From Myxococcus sp. CA023 (GTDB taxonomy: Bacteria > Myxococcota > Myxococcia > Myxococcales > Myxococcaceae): 64,000 bases of DNA. Below, one piece after another: positions 1-8,477 of this stretch (positions within the stretch are counted from its first letter, which is position 1; the number at the start of each line of letters is the position of its first letter). The stretch is taken from contig NZ_JAAEAH010000056.1 in NCBI RefSeq assembly GCF_010998615.1, forward strand, positions 1-64,000, written 5' to 3'. The notes below the pieces were generated by a model, which did not search any database, was not told the DNA's origin, and worked only from the letters and a program-made list of their open reading frames with translations. The translations under genes were made by a program, and so were the position numbers.

Positions 1-149
1 AGCGCCGCTCCAAAGACGATGAGCAGCAACAGTTCGAGCGGGAAGACCACTTTGTGCGCGTGCCGCCTCGGGTCCTCCACCGCCGCAAAACGCGCAAAGA
101 GCAGCAGGGACATCCCATCACTCGAGGTCGTCTCTTCCGTTCTGGTCAT
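1..149 (-). CDS. ISAs1-type transposase, N-terminal part (cut by window edge)
   Basis: Reverse-strand reading from an ATG at 149 stays open to the window edge, about 49 residues. It contains FARFAAVEDPRR followed by a hydrophobic stretch PLELLLLIVFGA. This is the arrangement of the N-terminal segment of ISAs1-family transposases (a DPR motif, then a hydrophobic helix). The DDE catalytic core would lie beyond the window. Family assignment is inferred from this short stretch only. Confidence 0.5.
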   Translation of the reverse strand, partial: MTRTEETTSSDGMSLLLFARFAAVEDPRRHAHKVVFPLELLLLIVFGAA

Positions 150-182
150 GGCAAGGGGGCAACCAATCCCACCTGCCACCTT

Positions 183-476
183 ATGCCCACCCTTGCTCCC
201 GCCGTCCCTAACGATTCCGATCACCTATCGTGCGGGTGCCCTGAGGGGCAAAGGGTCCGCATCTTCGCCGTGTTACACGGCGGCACCCGCCCTGACGCCG
301 ACCCGGACGCAGACGACTACTACGCGGACACGGACGAGAAGCTGGCGCGCCTCGGGGGCGTCACGGCCGAGGACCGCATCGACGCGGCCCCCATTCGCCC
401 GGACGGCACTACCTCCTTCGTGCATGTCGACCCGCGCGCCATCGATTTGGAGTGCTTCGCGAATCTTCGCAAATAG
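183..476 (+). CDS. Small acidic hypothetical protein
   Basis: 97 residues from the ATG at 183; longer in-frame starts exist upstream. I do not recognise the family. The middle is Asp-rich (PDADPDADDYYADTDEK) and the C-terminal half is ordinary soluble sequence with no signal peptide or membrane segment. The gene ends four bases before the -35 box of the shared promoter-like motif that serves the next gene. It is probably the first small gene of the mobile-element-like set at 0.2-6.7 kb. Confidence 0.45.
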   Translation: MPTLAPAVPNDSDHLSCGCPEGQRVRIFAVLHGGTRPDADPDADDYYADTDEKLARLGGVTAEDRIDAAPIRPDGTTSFVHVDPRAIDLECFANLRK

Positions 477-480
477 CGAC

Positions 481-509
481 TTGCATTGCACCTGAGACAG
501 AGCACGTAC
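481..509 (+). promoter_or_regulatory. Shared promoter motif, copy 1
   Basis: TTGCAT (481-486), 17 bp, then ACGTAC (504-509), with CAGAGC just before the second hexamer. It lies 35 bp upstream of the DUF6900-like gene at 545. Copies with identical spacing occur at 816, 3324 and 4043. Confidence 0.5.
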
Positions 510-544
510 GCACGCGCTCGCGAGCAGGCGCGCCAGAGAAAGCC

Positions 545-814
545 ATGACAGACACCCCCGAGGCGTATAGCGCCTCCGAAGAGCAGGCCATCTCCCCATC
601 GCGCGATGCAGCGCTTGAGAGAATCGCCAACAGGCACATGGGTTTCGACACGCTGCGGACGCGCATCGGCCCCATCGACTTCCGCGAAGTCGCGGTGTGG
701 GAAGTGAAGGATGCCCTCGAAGCGGCCTACCAAGCTGGGCTCGACGCAGCCGGCAGCACTCGCGTTGCCGCACCGAATCAGCTCAAGAGCCGTCGCAATC
801 CCAGCGCACAATGA
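545..814 (+). CDS. DUF6900-like small protein, paralog 1
   Basis: 89 residues from the ATG at 545. The conserved core is ALERIANRHMG, then FREVAVWEVKDALEAAYQAG, which I recognise as the pattern of DUF6900-type proteins common in bacterial mobile elements; the function is unknown. It has a close paralog immediately downstream (887-1111) sharing LERIA, VAVW and EALEAAYQAGL-like blocks. The start was chosen because 545 follows the promoter-like motif at 481-509. The protein is soluble, with no signal peptide. Confidence 0.6.
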   Translation: MTDTPEAYSASEEQAISPSRDAALERIANRHMGFDTLRTRIGPIDFREVAVWEVKDALEAAYQAGLDAAGSTRVAAPNQLKSRRNPSAQ

Positions 815-815
815 C

Positions 816-844
816 TTGCCATACGCGCGCAACAGAGCATGTAT
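816..844 (+). promoter_or_regulatory. Shared promoter motif, copy 2
   Basis: TTGCCA (816-821), 17 bp, ATGTAT (839-844), again preceded by CAGAGC. The -35-like box begins directly after the stop of the upstream paralog. The downstream DUF6900-like gene starts at 887. Confidence 0.55.
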
Positions 845-886
845 GCCTCATGCGCGCCACCCAAGGGCGCGCGGAAGGACGAAACA

Positions 887-1111
887 ATGACACCCCGCAA
901 GCCACGCACCGCCAGCTCCGCGAAGCCTGCCCGGGCACCCGAGGCAACCCTCGAACGCATAGCAAGCGAAGCACTCAACATTGAAACCTTGAAGACACGC
1001 AACAGCGACAGCCTCGACTTTCACGACGTGGCGGTGTGGCGCCTGAAGGAGGCTCTCGAAGCCGCCTATCAGGCCGGCCTGAGCGCCGCCAGCAACACCC
1101 GCAGCAAGTAG
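887..1111 (+). CDS. DUF6900-like small protein, paralog 2
   Basis: 74 residues from the ATG at 887, preceded by GGAAGGA. The N-terminus is basic (TPRKPRTASSAKPARAP), followed by TLERIASEALNIETL and the LDFHDVAVWRLKEALEAAYQ region typical of DUF6900-like proteins. Paralogous to 545-814 and apparently a tandem duplication in which each copy keeps its own promoter-like motif. Function unknown; the family is common on phage-like and conjugative elements. Confidence 0.6.
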   Translation: MTPRKPRTASSAKPARAPEATLERIASEALNIETLKTRNSDSLDFHDVAVWRLKEALEAAYQAGLSAASNTRSK

Positions 1112-1225
1112 CGCCTCCTCTCACCAACCACGCCCCGCCCAGCGGGGCACCAGCGCATGAGGGCCTCCGGGCCACCCTTGCGAATGGCAGACGTGTACCC
1201 ACGGCCCGGAAAGGAACACACCACC

Positions 1226-1843
1226 ATGCCCCGCACCACCGCCTCGAAGACGAAGAAGCTGGAGTCCATGAACCTGACGGAGCTGCGTGCCCGCTACCGC
1301 GAAGTGGTGGGCGAGGAGACGCGCAGCCCCAACAAGAAGTACCTCATCCGCCGCATCGAGGAGTCCCTCGCCGCGAAGAAGCGGCGCAGCCCTTCCCGCC
1401 GGGCGACGGCCGCCGCCCCCAGCGCGCCTCCGGCGCCCGCCGCACCGGCCGCTGCCCCGGCCGCAGGCACGCAGCCTGCCCCTCGGCGCGGGCGCTTCGC
1501 TGGCATGTCGCTGGAGGAGATGAAGGCGAAGTACCGCGAAGTCGTGGGGCGCCCGACGGGTAGCAGCGACGTCTCCTACCTCAAGTGGAAGATTCGGGAG
1601 GCGGAGGCCGGCCGCGTGCCGGTGGGCCCGCGTCCCGAGCGCGAGCTGAAGGTGCGCGAGGACGGCAAGCGCGTCATCCCCCTCTCCTTCGACGACGAAG
1701 CCATCAAGGCCCTGGACAAGGCCTGGCGCGACGCGGGCCTGCCGAGCCGCACGCGCCTCGTCACACGCGCGCTGTACAACGAACTCACGGCCATGGGCGC
1801 TACCGAGGCCGCAGCGCACTTCGCTCCGAAGGCTGAGGAGTGA
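1226..1843 (+). CDS. Two-repeat SAP/DUF2924-like DNA-binding-type protein
   Basis: 205 residues from the ATG at 1226, after AAAGGAA. Two copies of a helical motif are visible: LTELRARYREVVGEETRSPN followed by KYLIRRIEE near the N-terminus, and LEEMKAKYREVVGRPT followed by SYLKWKIRE after an Ala/Pro linker. This resembles the short helix-extended-helix repeats of DUF2924 and SAP-like proteins, suggesting nucleic-acid binding; that is inference. The C-terminal third (VIPLSFDDEAIKALDKAWRD) looks like a ribbon-helix-helix-style helical segment. A possible coupled ORF starts 8 bp after its stop. Confidence 0.55.
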   Translation: MPRTTASKTKKLESMNLTELRARYREVVGEETRSPNKKYLIRRIEESLAAKKRRSPSRRATAAAPSAPPAPAAPAAAPAAGTQPAPRRGRFAGMSLEEMKAKYREVVGRPTGSSDVSYLKWKIREAEAGRVPVGPRPERELKVREDGKRVIPLSFDDEAIKALDKAWRDAGLPSRTRLVTRALYNELTAMGATEAAAHFAPKAEE

Positions 1844-1851
1844 GGCCCGCC

Positions 1852-1990
1852 ATGGCAACCAACCAGCACGCGACGGCCCTCATCCTTGCACAAGGCATCT
1901 GGGAGGTGCTCGACCGGTTGAAGATGACGGCGACACCGTGCATTCGCATCTGCAACGAGGAATGGCGTCCCGAGCAGGCCTGCCCCCCGG
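1852..1990 (+). pseudogene. 5' stub of a small gene truncated by an inserted block
   Basis: An ORF starts at ATG 1852, 8 bp after the previous gene, and encodes ATNQHATALILAQGIWEVLD and onward, which reads like an authentic soluble N-terminus. After about residue 45 it runs into the antisense of the ABM-family gene (stop at 1996) and becomes meaningless. I read it as a gene beheaded when the inverted ABM/methyltransferase block was inserted. The family is not recognised. Confidence 0.35.
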
Positions 1991-1995
1991 CGACG

Positions 1996-2331
1996 TCACA
2001 ACGCGACGTTGACCGCGACACCCTCGCGCCCGGTCGCCCACTCGCGCAAGTACGTGTTGAGTTCCCCGAAGAACGATATCGACACCAGGTCCGACACCGC
2101 GAAGAGCTCCCGGAGCAGTGCGCCCACGTGGTTGTTATGTGTTTCGGCCGCGTCAGCGTCCACGTATTCTTCGATTATCGAATAGTGACCGGGCTTCTGC
2201 GTGGTGAACCACTGGTAGCGCAATGTTCCCGGCTCGGTCGCGGCGACGGAGGCCAATGCCCGCGCCGCTCGGAGGAACTCCGCCTCCCCGCCGGTCCGTG
2301 TCTTGAATTCACAAATCACCAGAAGGCTCAT
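1996..2331 (-). CDS. Antibiotic biosynthesis monooxygenase (ABM)-family protein
   Basis: 111 residues from the ATG at 2331 (an upstream in-frame ATG at 2355 adds eight residues). The sequence MSLLVICEFKTRTGGEAEFL, then RYQWFTTQKPGHYSIIEEYVD and a HNNHVGALLRELF helix, matches the dimeric alpha/beta-barrel ABM fold: small quinone- or polyketide-oxidising monooxygenases or related cofactor-free enzymes. It is transcribed against the surrounding genes and is followed by a stretch with no other gene on its strand, so it looks like a stand-alone imported gene. Confidence 0.7.
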   Translation of the reverse strand: MSLLVICEFKTRTGGEAEFLRAARALASVAATEPGTLRYQWFTTQKPGHYSIIEEYVDADAAETHNNHVGALLRELFAVSDLVSISFFGELNTYLREWATGREGVAVNVAL

Positions 2332-2445
2332 TCGACGCTCCTGCACAGGCTGCATTTCGAGGGCTGGCGTCCGTCATACCATCCGACAGGCTCGAAGTCG
2401 TCAACGAACGCATGCCGGTGGAGCCGCCCTTCCCGCAGCATCCTC

Positions 2446-2472
2446 TTGACGCACGCATGGCGCAGCGTCCTG
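2446..2472 (-). repeat. Dispersed repeat R1, partial copy, reverse orientation
   Basis: Read on the reverse strand this gives GCTGCGCCATGCGTGCGTCA, the central block of repeat R1 found complete at 52203-52267. It lies between the ABM gene and the methyltransferase pseudogene, at a border of the inserted block. Confidence 0.45.
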
Positions 2473-2550
2473 ATTCTGGCGCGGCGCGGGGCAGGTTCGG
2501 TCCTGCGCTGGCGTGCGGTGCGGGGACGACTCCCTGGAGGAGGGTGACGG

Positions 2551-2925
2551 ATGCACGAGTACGATTTGATCGCGGACTGATATGCCTCCCACCGTACGGG
2601 CCAGATGGGCGTCCCGGAAGTGACGGCGCTCGCGGCCGCGCTTCCGGCCGGCGCCTGGGTGTTGGATGTCAGCTGCGGCACGGATCTGCCGCTGACGCGG
2701 ATGCTGCTGGAGCACGGCTGCCACGTGCTGGGGGTGGATAGCTCCGCGAACTGCTCGCGCGATTTCAAGCGAACTTCCCCGATGTGCCGGTCCTCTGCGC
2801 GCCCATCCAGCCGTGTGAGCTTCAGGCGCGGCCGTTCGACTCGGCGATCGCATGGGGCGTCCTGTTCCACCTGCGCCACGAAGAGCAGGCGCAGGCGATC
2901 GCCAATATCGCGAGGGCCTTTGAGT
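2551..2925 (+). pseudogene. Dead class I SAM-dependent methyltransferase, 3' truncated
   Basis: The reading starts at ATG 2551 after GGAGGAGGGTG and gives HEYDLIAD, then a stop (TGA at 2578-2580) where the family has Trp, then YASHRTGQMGVPEVTALAAA. SAM motif I is VLDVSCGTD near 2660. One base is missing near 2745-2750; in the shifted frame it continues ELLARFQANFPDVPVLC and FDSAIAWGVLFHLRHEEQAQ (motif III region). It then stops abruptly at about 2925, where it fuses to a truncated RYGTPQ-type gene. A nonsense codon, a frameshift and loss of the C-terminus all argue that it is non-functional. Confidence 0.75.
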
Positions 2926-3189
2926 CTCGGAAAGACCCGATACGGCACGCCTCAGCCGCAGGTGGACATCCGCCTACCGCGCGGATCCAGCCACCGGGAG
3001 ACGAGCGCAATGCTCTACACCTTCGCCGCCAGCCTGGAGCTGAACACCCCACCCAACGAGCGGTGGCTCATTCGGACCGACTGCTGCGTGGAGCCGAACC
3101 ACGGCCGCATCTTCCTGGACCTGGCCGAAGGGGACCATGCCGAGGCTATGCGCGGGATGATGCTCCTCAACGCCCTGCTGCTGGACTGA
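2926..3189 (+). pseudogene. 5'-truncated RYGTPQ-type paralog
   Basis: From LSLGKTRYGTPQPQVD onwards this is a close copy of the intact gene at 3406-3747, down to the final LLNALLLD. It lacks the first ~25 codons, promoter and start, which were replaced by the methyltransferase remnant. The following bases GGGGAACCCGCGCCGCA are also duplicated behind the intact copy, so the original duplication included the 3' flank. Function unknown. Confidence 0.65.
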
Positions 3190-3323
3190 ACGGCAGGGGC
3201 AGGGGAACCCGCGCCGCACCACCGCGCGGGCTCCTCTCCCAATCCCGTGACACTGAAACACCACACGAAACACGCCGCAACCCTCGGCGCCAACCACATC
3301 CAGTACAAAACACCAGACACGAC

Positions 3324-3352
3324 TTGCTTCGCACCCCCACGCAGGGATGTAT
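3324..3352 (+). promoter_or_regulatory. Shared promoter motif, copy 3
   Basis: TTGCTT (3324-3329), 17 bp, ATGTAT (3347-3352), followed by GCGTTTCGCGACG, which is also found after copy 4. It precedes the gene at 3406. Confidence 0.6.
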
Positions 3353-3405
3353 GCGTTTCGCGACGAACAACAAAGCGCCGCGCCAACCCCAAAGGAACGC
3401 ACACC

Positions 3406-3747
3406 ATGAAGACCACCCCCAAGCCCCCTCGCCTTGGCCAGACGACGGCAACCGCCCCCCAGAACGCCACGGTGACTCTGAGCCTCAGCAAGAACCGATA
3501 CGGCACGCCTCAGCCGCAGGTGGACTTCTTCCTCCCGCGCGGCTCCAGCCACCGAGAGACGAGCGCGATGCTCTACACGTTCGCCGCCAGCCTGGAGCTG
3601 CGCACGCCTACCAGCGAGCGATGGATTGTGCAGACCGAGCGCCTCGAGGAGGCGAATCACGGCCGCGTCTACCTGGAGCTGGCCGAGGGGGACCATGCCG
3701 AAGCCATGCGGGGAATGGCGCTCCTCAACGCCGTGCTGCCGCGCTGA
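3406..3747 (+). CDS. Conserved small protein with RYGTPQ motif (intact paralog)
   Basis: 113 residues from ATG 3406, with AAAGGAAC upstream. A polar Pro/Thr-rich N-terminus precedes NRYGTPQPQVDFFLPRGSS, then AMLYTFAASLELRTPTSERW and a C-terminal ELAEGDHAEAMRGMALLNAV helix. I do not recognise the family. The truncated copy at 2926-3189 is about 80% identical by eye. The gene has its own promoter-like motif 54 bp upstream. It is probably soluble and part of the mobile-element gene set. Confidence 0.6.
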   Translation: MKTTPKPPRLGQTTATAPQNATVTLSLSKNRYGTPQPQVDFFLPRGSSHRETSAMLYTFAASLELRTPTSERWIVQTERLEEANHGRVYLELAEGDHAEAMRGMALLNAVLPR

Positions 3748-4042
3748 GCAGCAGAGGAAGGGGGAACCCGCGCCGCAGCACCGCGCGCCCGCCAGCAGCC
3801 CGGCGTCGGTGGACGGCTGCTCCGGCTGAACCAGCGGACGCGGAGGGGGACTCCGCGCCGACACATCCCGCCAATCCCCCGGCTTATCGCCAGGACAATC
3901 ACACACACTGGAATTCCGCCTACCGCCCCGAGCCCAGAAACGCCGGGCTGCGCGCCACCCACAGAAGGCCGGCGTGAAACCCCGCGAATTCTCGCGACAA
4001 CTCCAGACAGCCAAATCCACATTGCCAGTTGCCGAAGATGAC

Positions 4043-4071
4043 TTGCTTCATTCGCACACCAGAGCGTGTAT
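4043..4071 (+). promoter_or_regulatory. Shared promoter motif, copy 4
   Basis: TTGCTT (4043-4048), 17 bp, GTGTAT (4066-4071), then GCGTTTCGCGACGG as in copy 3. It precedes the amidoligase start by 51 bp. Confidence 0.6.
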
Positions 4072-4122
4072 GCGTTTCGCGACGGGCGCCACAGCCCCGC
4101 GCGAACGCGACAGGCAAACTCC

Positions 4123-5076
<954 letters not shown>

Positions 5077-5092
5077 GGCGGCTTTCACGCCG

Positions 5093-5108
5093 GGGCCCTT
5101 GAGGGCCC
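5093..5108. other. Perfect hairpin between amidoligase and cyclotransferase
   Basis: GGGCCC, TTGA loop, GGGCCC in the 85-bp gap. No T-run follows, so it may be an attenuator or mRNA-stability element rather than a terminator. Confidence 0.35.
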
Positions 5109-5161
5109 TGGCCGCAATGACTACGGCGGGCCGCGCGCCCGCCCTCAACACGGAGAAACCC

Positions 5162-5602
5162 ATGCTCTACTTCGCCTACGGCTCCAACCTCGACAGGGCC
5201 CAAATGCGCACGCGCTGCCCCAACGCCACCGTCGAAGCCCGCGCCACCCTTCCCGGCCACACCTTGGTGTTCGGCGGGTACAGCCGCCGCTGGGGCGGCG
5301 CCGTCGCCAGCCTCCAGCGCGTGCGCGGCGCCCACGTCGAGGGGCTGCTTTACCGCCTCACCCCGGGGGACTTGCGCGCCCTCGACGCCTTCGAGGGGCC
5401 CCCCTTCGCGTACCAGCGCGCCACGCGACTGGTGACGGACAGGGCTGGCCAGCGCCGTCGCGCACTGGTGTACCTCCAGCCCGAGGCACGCTTCGAATCC
5501 TGGCCACCCGCCACCCGTTACTTCCTCGTCCTCTGGCACGCCTACGGACGCCTGGGCTTCAACCGCGCCGCCCTCTCAGGCGCCCTGGGAGGTGTGGCAT
5601 GA
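5162..5602 (+). CDS. Gamma-glutamylcyclotransferase-fold protein (GGCT/AIG2-like) 1
   Basis: 146 residues from ATG 5162. The N-terminal YFAYGSNLD is the YGSN substrate loop of the cyclotransferase fold, and LDAFEGPPFAYQR supplies the conserved catalytic-region Glu. It is likely to cleave gamma-glutamyl or similar amide linkages, releasing a cyclic product, and so would reverse or trim what the upstream amidoligase makes (inference from context). It overlaps the second cyclotransferase gene by four bases (ATGA at 5599), implying coupled translation. Confidence 0.8.
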   Translation: MLYFAYGSNLDRAQMRTRCPNATVEARATLPGHTLVFGGYSRRWGGAVASLQRVRGAHVEGLLYRLTPGDLRALDAFEGPPFAYQRATRLVTDRAGQRRRALVYLQPEARFESWPPATRYFLVLWHAYGRLGFNRAALSGALGGVA

Positions 5603-5991
5603 AGCGCGATTCAACCTCCGTCACGCGCGTCTTCGTCTACGGGACGCTGCTGTCCGGCGAGCCCAACCACCACCTCCTGCGCGGCGCACACCTCGTCGGC
5701 CCGGCGCGGACGCAGCCCCGCTTCACCCTCTACGACTACGGGCCCTTCCCCGCCCTCGCCTCCGGGGGCAAGCACACCGTCGAAGGGGAGGTGTACGAAG
5801 TCGACGCGCTCACGCTAGCGGCGCTCGACAGGCTCGAGGGCCACCCCCGCTTCTACCAACGCAGCCCCATTACCCTCGACGGGGGCGCGCGCGTCGAGGC
5901 ATACCTGTTTCCCAAGGCGCGGCTGGCAGGCTGCCCCACCATCGAATCCGGTTGCTGGCGTCGACACATTCAAGAGAGGAAATCATGGTAA
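5599..5991 (+). CDS. Gamma-glutamylcyclotransferase-fold protein (AIG2-like) 2
   Basis: 130 residues; the start overlaps the previous stop. VFVYGTLLSGEPNHHLL is the YGTL variant of the family's substrate loop, and LDRLEGHPRFYQR carries the conserved Glu. It belongs to the AIG2/YtfP branch rather than the YGSN branch, so the operon holds two different cyclotransferase types behind one amidoligase. It overlaps the next small gene by seven bases. Confidence 0.75.
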   Translation: MKRDSTSVTRVFVYGTLLSGEPNHHLLRGAHLVGPARTQPRFTLYDYGPFPALASGGKHTVEGEVYEVDALTLAALDRLEGHPRFYQRSPITLDGGARVEAYLFPKARLAGCPTIESGCWRRHIQERKSW

Positions 5992-6227
5992 TCGTCATGC
6001 GTGACGGGCGTGTCCTCCAGGGCACGGCCGTCCAAATCGTGAAGGGAATGCAGGACATCGCCTTCGGAGTGGAGCGCTTGTCCTTGGGTGAGTACATCGA
6101 CTGGGTGGTAGGCAATGCCCAGCGTTTCGAGTCCGTCGCGCTGCGCGTCCAGGGCGAATCCGACGAGGAGAAGGCCGCGTCGCTCGTGGAGGAAATGCTG
6201 CGCGAGGGCCTGGCGACGAGGGGGTGA
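5985..6227 (+). CDS. Small conserved hypothetical protein, last gene of amidoligase operon
   Basis: 80 residues from ATG 5985, which sits 7 bases inside the end of the upstream gene and follows a good ribosome site (AGAGAGGA). Sequence begins MVIVMRDGRVLQGTAVQIVK and ends with an acidic helix SLVEEMLREGLATRG. I do not recognise a family. It has no membrane segment. Tight coupling suggests a role with the amidoligase/cyclotransferase genes. Confidence 0.55.
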   Translation: MVIVMRDGRVLQGTAVQIVKGMQDIAFGVERLSLGEYIDWVVGNAQRFESVALRVQGESDEEKAASLVEEMLREGLATRG

Positions 6228-6271
6228 CGGTGCCCTCCCCCAGCGCCCCACATGAGGACTTCGCGCGTGCG

Positions 6272-6454
6272 CTACTTCCCGTTCAGCCCCTGGCGAATCG
6301 CCTCGCGCAGGGCTTCCCGCAGCAGGTACACCTCCCCCAGCAGGCGAAGCACATCCTCAGCCGCGCGCTGCAGCGGCGTCCCCTGTTCCGCGGGGTCGTC
6401 GCTAAGCAACCGCAGGTAGTGCCCTTCGAGCCCGTTGAGTTCCTCGTCCGTCAT
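6272..6454 (-). CDS. Small helical hypothetical protein
   Basis: 60 residues from an ATG at 6454: MTDEELNGLEGHYLRLLSDD, then a helix LLGEVYLLREALREAIRQGL. A further in-frame ATG at 6550 would overlap the upstream gene more. It converges on the amidoligase operon. Family not recognised. Confidence 0.45.
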   Translation of the reverse strand: MTDEELNGLEGHYLRLLSDDPAEQGTPLQRAAEDVLRLLGEVYLLREALREAIRQGLNGK

Positions 6455-6737
6455 GGGGCGTCTGCCTACCGAGGGACGTGACGCCGTGTCCAGTCGGGGC
6501 GTCCTCCACTGCGGGAAGAAGGCCCTCGTGGGCCCCGCGCGCCTCCACAAGCACCAAGGCCTCGCGCGCGCCCAGCGCCGTCAGCGCAGCCTCCTCCGCC
6601 CGTCGATACGCGTCCTTCGCTGCGGCCAACCGCGTCCGCGCCTTGAGACTTCCGTCCAAGCACGCATACGCCCGCTGCAACTCCACCTCTACCCGCCCCA
6701 GGCGCTCCGCGCGTGCCCGCCGCTTCTTCATGCTCAT
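6402..6737 (-). CDS. Small basic coiled-coil-like hypothetical protein
   Basis: 111 residues from ATG 6737 (or 6731). The N-terminal two thirds are a charged amphipathic helix (KKRRARAERLGRVEVELQRA, and AKDAYRRAEEAALTALGARE), probably coiled coil. The C-terminal part is less convincing and overlaps the next reverse-strand gene by 53 bases in another frame. It may be coupled to that gene. Function unknown. The 390 bp upstream (6738-7130) hold nothing else I can support. Confidence 0.35.
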   Translation of the reverse strand: MSMKKRRARAERLGRVEVELQRAYACLDGSLKARTRLAAAKDAYRRAEEAALTALGAREALVLVEARGAHEGLLPAVEDAPTGHGVTSLGRQTPHDGRGTQRARRALPAVA

Positions 6738-7130
6738 GGAGAGGGTGGAGAGCAGGTGGCATGCCGCACCTTCACGGACTCCTCTTCACTCGGGACGTGC
6801 TGAGCGCCGGCCCAGTGCCCACGTCCGTCGGCTTGCACTCTCCAGTCCGGGAAGGAAGACGCCAGCCACCGCCGCCCACGGGCTGGAGTCCCTGGCGACA
6901 TTGGCCCATGAATTGAACTGCCCCGAAGGGCGATGCCACTGAAGGGCGTGGTTCCAATCAAGCCAAGTAGCTATCGAGTTCTGCCCACAGACTGACGGTG
7001 ACTTGCCGTGCGGGGTTCGGCACTCGTTGCCCCGGCCGCGCACTCTTCCTCAGTGCTCGCCATTGCCACCGCATTTGAAGCAATGGCTTTCACGCACCAA
7101 CCCTATGTGCGAAAGGAAGGAATTCCCTCC

Positions 7131-8471
7131 ATGTCAGCCCTTGCGGCTATACTTCCTGGAATAGAGGGGGAAGCAGGGAACATGCTTTTGGTAGACGTGC
7201 TGGAGGAGTATCTCGACGAGGCCGAGTTCCGGTGGCAGCAGTGGGAGAGGGCCCTGGAGGCGCCGGACTTCACTCTCGGCGAGGTGGCAACGCTCGAGGA
7301 GAGACTGCTCGCGCACCTGGAGGGGCTGGAGGACGAGTCCGCACTCGACACCGTGCTGCGCCCGGCCTTCGACTCGGAGGAAGCGCTGCGCGTCTCGGCC
7401 GCAACCTACGCGCTGCTGGGGCTGGGCCAGGTGGACGAGGTGCTGGTACGGCTGCGAGGTGCGGAAGCGCCCACCCGTGCCGCCATTCTCCGGGCGTTGG
7501 AGGTGAGTGAAGCACCAGGGCTGGCCCCTCGCCTCCTCGAATTGCTGAAGTTGGAGGACACGGTACTTCAGGCGGGAGTGCTGGAGACGCTGGCCTTCCG
7601 CCAGGAAGCGCCCGTGGAGGTGCTGGCGCGCTTCTTCACCCATGACGAGCCGCGGGCGCGAGTCGCCGCCCTGCGCGGGGCGCCTTCGCTGCCGGAGGAG
7701 ACGGTGCGCAGGCACTTGCCCGCGCTGCTCGATTCGGCCCACCCCGGCATTCGTGCGGCGGCCATGGAGACGGGCCTTGCCTCTGGAGTGCAGCTGGCCT
7801 GGGAAGCATGTCGTAAGGCAGTGCAGGCGCCCGGCACTCATACCCAGGAAGCCATGGTGTTGGTGGCACTGGGTGGTGACGAGACGGAAACCTCCCTCCT
7901 CGTGGACTTGCTGGAGTCCGCCGAGCTGCGTGCCCACACCCTCTGGGCCCTGGGCTTCAGCGGGCGGGTAGCGGCCATGGAGTCCTGCGTGAGGTACCTC
8001 GCGGTGCCCGAGGTGGCACGGCTGGCGGGAGAGGCCTTCTCGGCCATGACGGGCCTGCGCCTGGAGGGCGCCTTCGCCCTACCGCCAGGAGAGACGCCTG
8101 AAGGCGCGCCGGTACCGCCGGAAGAGCAGGAGAGCCTCGACGCCGACTTGACGCCCCGCCCAGAGGACGACCTGCCCTGGCCGCGGGTGGCGGCCGTGAA
8201 GGACTGGTGGACGCAAAACCAGGCGCGCTTCGCGAAGGGCACGCGCTACCTCCTGGGGCAGCCCTTCAGCGGCCAGGTGCTGGTGGAGGCGCTGGCGTCC
8301 AGCCCCATGCGACGCCGCCACGTCCTGGCGCGGGAGTTGGCGATTCGCACCGGCGGGCAGCACGTCATCCCCACCCGCGCCTTCACCTGGCGCCAACGCG
8401 AAGCCCTGGCCCAGGCCCGTGGCGCCTGCGCCCGACTGAAGAGCACGTCCCTGGCCTCCACCCTGCGGTGA
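7131..8471 (+). CDS. TIGR02270-family HEAT-like protein, T6SS cargo operon
   Basis: 446 residues from ATG 7131; GAAAGGAAGGA lies upstream. It consists of repeated amphipathic helices (for example LLVDVLEEYLDEAEFRWQQW, then ALRVSAATYALLGLG and EETVRRHLPALLDSAHPGIR), the pattern of TIGR02270 proteins, with a C-terminal region around RRRHVLARELAIRTGGQHV. In proteobacteria this family is found beside DUF2169 and DUF4150 in type VI secretion effector clusters, as here, and is thought to be an accessory or loading factor. It is six bases upstream of the DUF2169 gene. Confidence 0.8.
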   Translation: MSALAAILPGIEGEAGNMLLVDVLEEYLDEAEFRWQQWERALEAPDFTLGEVATLEERLLAHLEGLEDESALDTVLRPAFDSEEALRVSAATYALLGLGQVDEVLVRLRGAEAPTRAAILRALEVSEAPGLAPRLLELLKLEDTVLQAGVLETLAFRQEAPVEVLARFFTHDEPRARVAALRGAPSLPEETVRRHLPALLDSAHPGIRAAAMETGLASGVQLAWEACRKAVQAPGTHTQEAMVLVALGGDETETSLLVDLLESAELRAHTLWALGFSGRVAAMESCVRYLAVPEVARLAGEAFSAMTGLRLEGAFALPPGETPEGAPVPPEEQESLDADLTPRPEDDLPWPRVAAVKDWWTQNQARFAKGTRYLLGQPFSGQVLVEALASSPMRRRHVLARELAIRTGGQHVIPTRAFTWRQREALAQARGACARLKSTSLASTLR

Positions 8472-8477
8472 CGTCCC

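Noticed and set aside
1175-1198. Possible fifth copy of the shared promoter motif before 1226
   Set aside because: TTGCGA and GTGTAC are present but only 9 bp apart, unlike the strict 17 bp of the four accepted copies.
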